Positions 5,593-5,692 of a DNA stretch of 5,692 nucleotides are shown here, one piece after another. The position numbers were made by a program, and so were the translations under genes. The notes below the pieces were generated by a model that saw only the letters and a list, made by a program, of their open reading frames with translations, did not search any database and was not told the DNA's origin. The DNA is from Sva-07 sp031426215 (GTDB lineage: Bacteria; Actinomycetota; Acidimicrobiia; Acidimicrobiales; Ilumatobacteraceae), in contig JANPKU010000086.1 in assembly GCA_031426215.1 (NCBI GenBank), positions 1 to 5,692 of the forward strand, in the 5' to 3' direction. How positions within the stretch are numbered: the stretch's first letter is position 1; each line of letters opens with the position of its first letter.

Positions 5593-5692
5593 TGCCCCTC
5601 ACCATCCTTCCCGTCACCTTGCCGCGTTCGCTCGTCGGCGTGGACAACGGGCGGCTGCCGGCGACGATGTTGGAGCAGGTCGGCCCGCGAGG
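5592..5692 (+). CDS. 5' end of a gene, possibly an M15-type peptidase (endolysin-like)
   Basis: ATG 5592 shares its A with the preceding stop (TGATG), and GAGG at 5578-5581 is a weak ribosome binding site. Only 33 residues are inside the window. They include LPRSLVGVDNGRLPATML (10-27). An opening of the form 'G..NGRLP...L' is what I recall from the N-terminus of phage and actinobacterial peptidases of the D-Ala-D-Ala carboxypeptidase (M15/VanY-like) type that cut cell-wall peptides. The catalytic zinc motifs, if present, lie beyond the right edge, so this cannot be confirmed here. A gene for lysis directly after tail genes would be a usual order. It could also be another tail-tip protein with a cell-wall enzyme domain. 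Confidence 0.5.
   Translation, partial: MPLTILPVTLPRSLVGVDNGRLPATMLEQVGPR

Overview
The window reads as part of the late structural region of a siphovirus (long, flexible, non-contractile tail) or a prophage of that kind, infecting a high-GC actinobacterium. The DNA is strongly GC-rich, third codon positions are mostly G or C, serine codons are dominated by TCG, and GTG starts are common. The tail proteins resemble those of actinobacteriophages as I remember them; an Acidimicrobiia or Ilumatobacter-like host is possible, but I cannot fix the host from this sequence.

Layout on the + strand: (1) the 3' part of an HNH endonuclease gene, open to the left edge and ending at 551; (2) a putative major tail tube protein, 535-1023, whose start lies inside the HNH gene; (3) a 174-residue protein of probable tail-completion or connector type, 1030-1554; (4) a 277-base gap in + strand coding, 1555-1831; (5) the tape measure protein, 1832-3880, with a 23-glycine hinge; (6) a minor tail (tail hub) protein, 3877-5103; (7) a small beta-rich tail-tip protein, 5125-5592; (8) the first 33 codons of a gene that may encode an M15-type peptidase or endolysin, from 5592 to the right edge. 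The + strand genes overlap or sit close together (17-base, 4-base and 1-base overlaps; gaps of 6 and 21 bases), so they look like one late operon whose products build the tail: tube, connector, ruler, hub, tip, and then possibly lysis.

The most notable item fills the gap. On the - strand, 1797-1495 encodes a 100-residue protein with two membrane segments and a two-cysteine loop. It begins exactly where a good promoter (TTGACG, 16 bases, TAGAGT, 7 bases) would place the first transcribed base, so it looks like a leaderless gene with its own promoter, set against the direction of the late operon. That is the layout expected of a 'moron', a gene expressed separately from the lytic programme, for example by a prophage; exclusion of related phages is a plausible role but only an inference. 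The promoter spacer is on the same DNA as the Shine-Dalgarno of the tape measure gene, and its -35 box touches the tape measure start codon. No tail assembly chaperone pair is visible between tube and tape measure genes, where it would normally be. No RNA genes, CRISPR array, integrase, attachment site or convincing terminator was seen.
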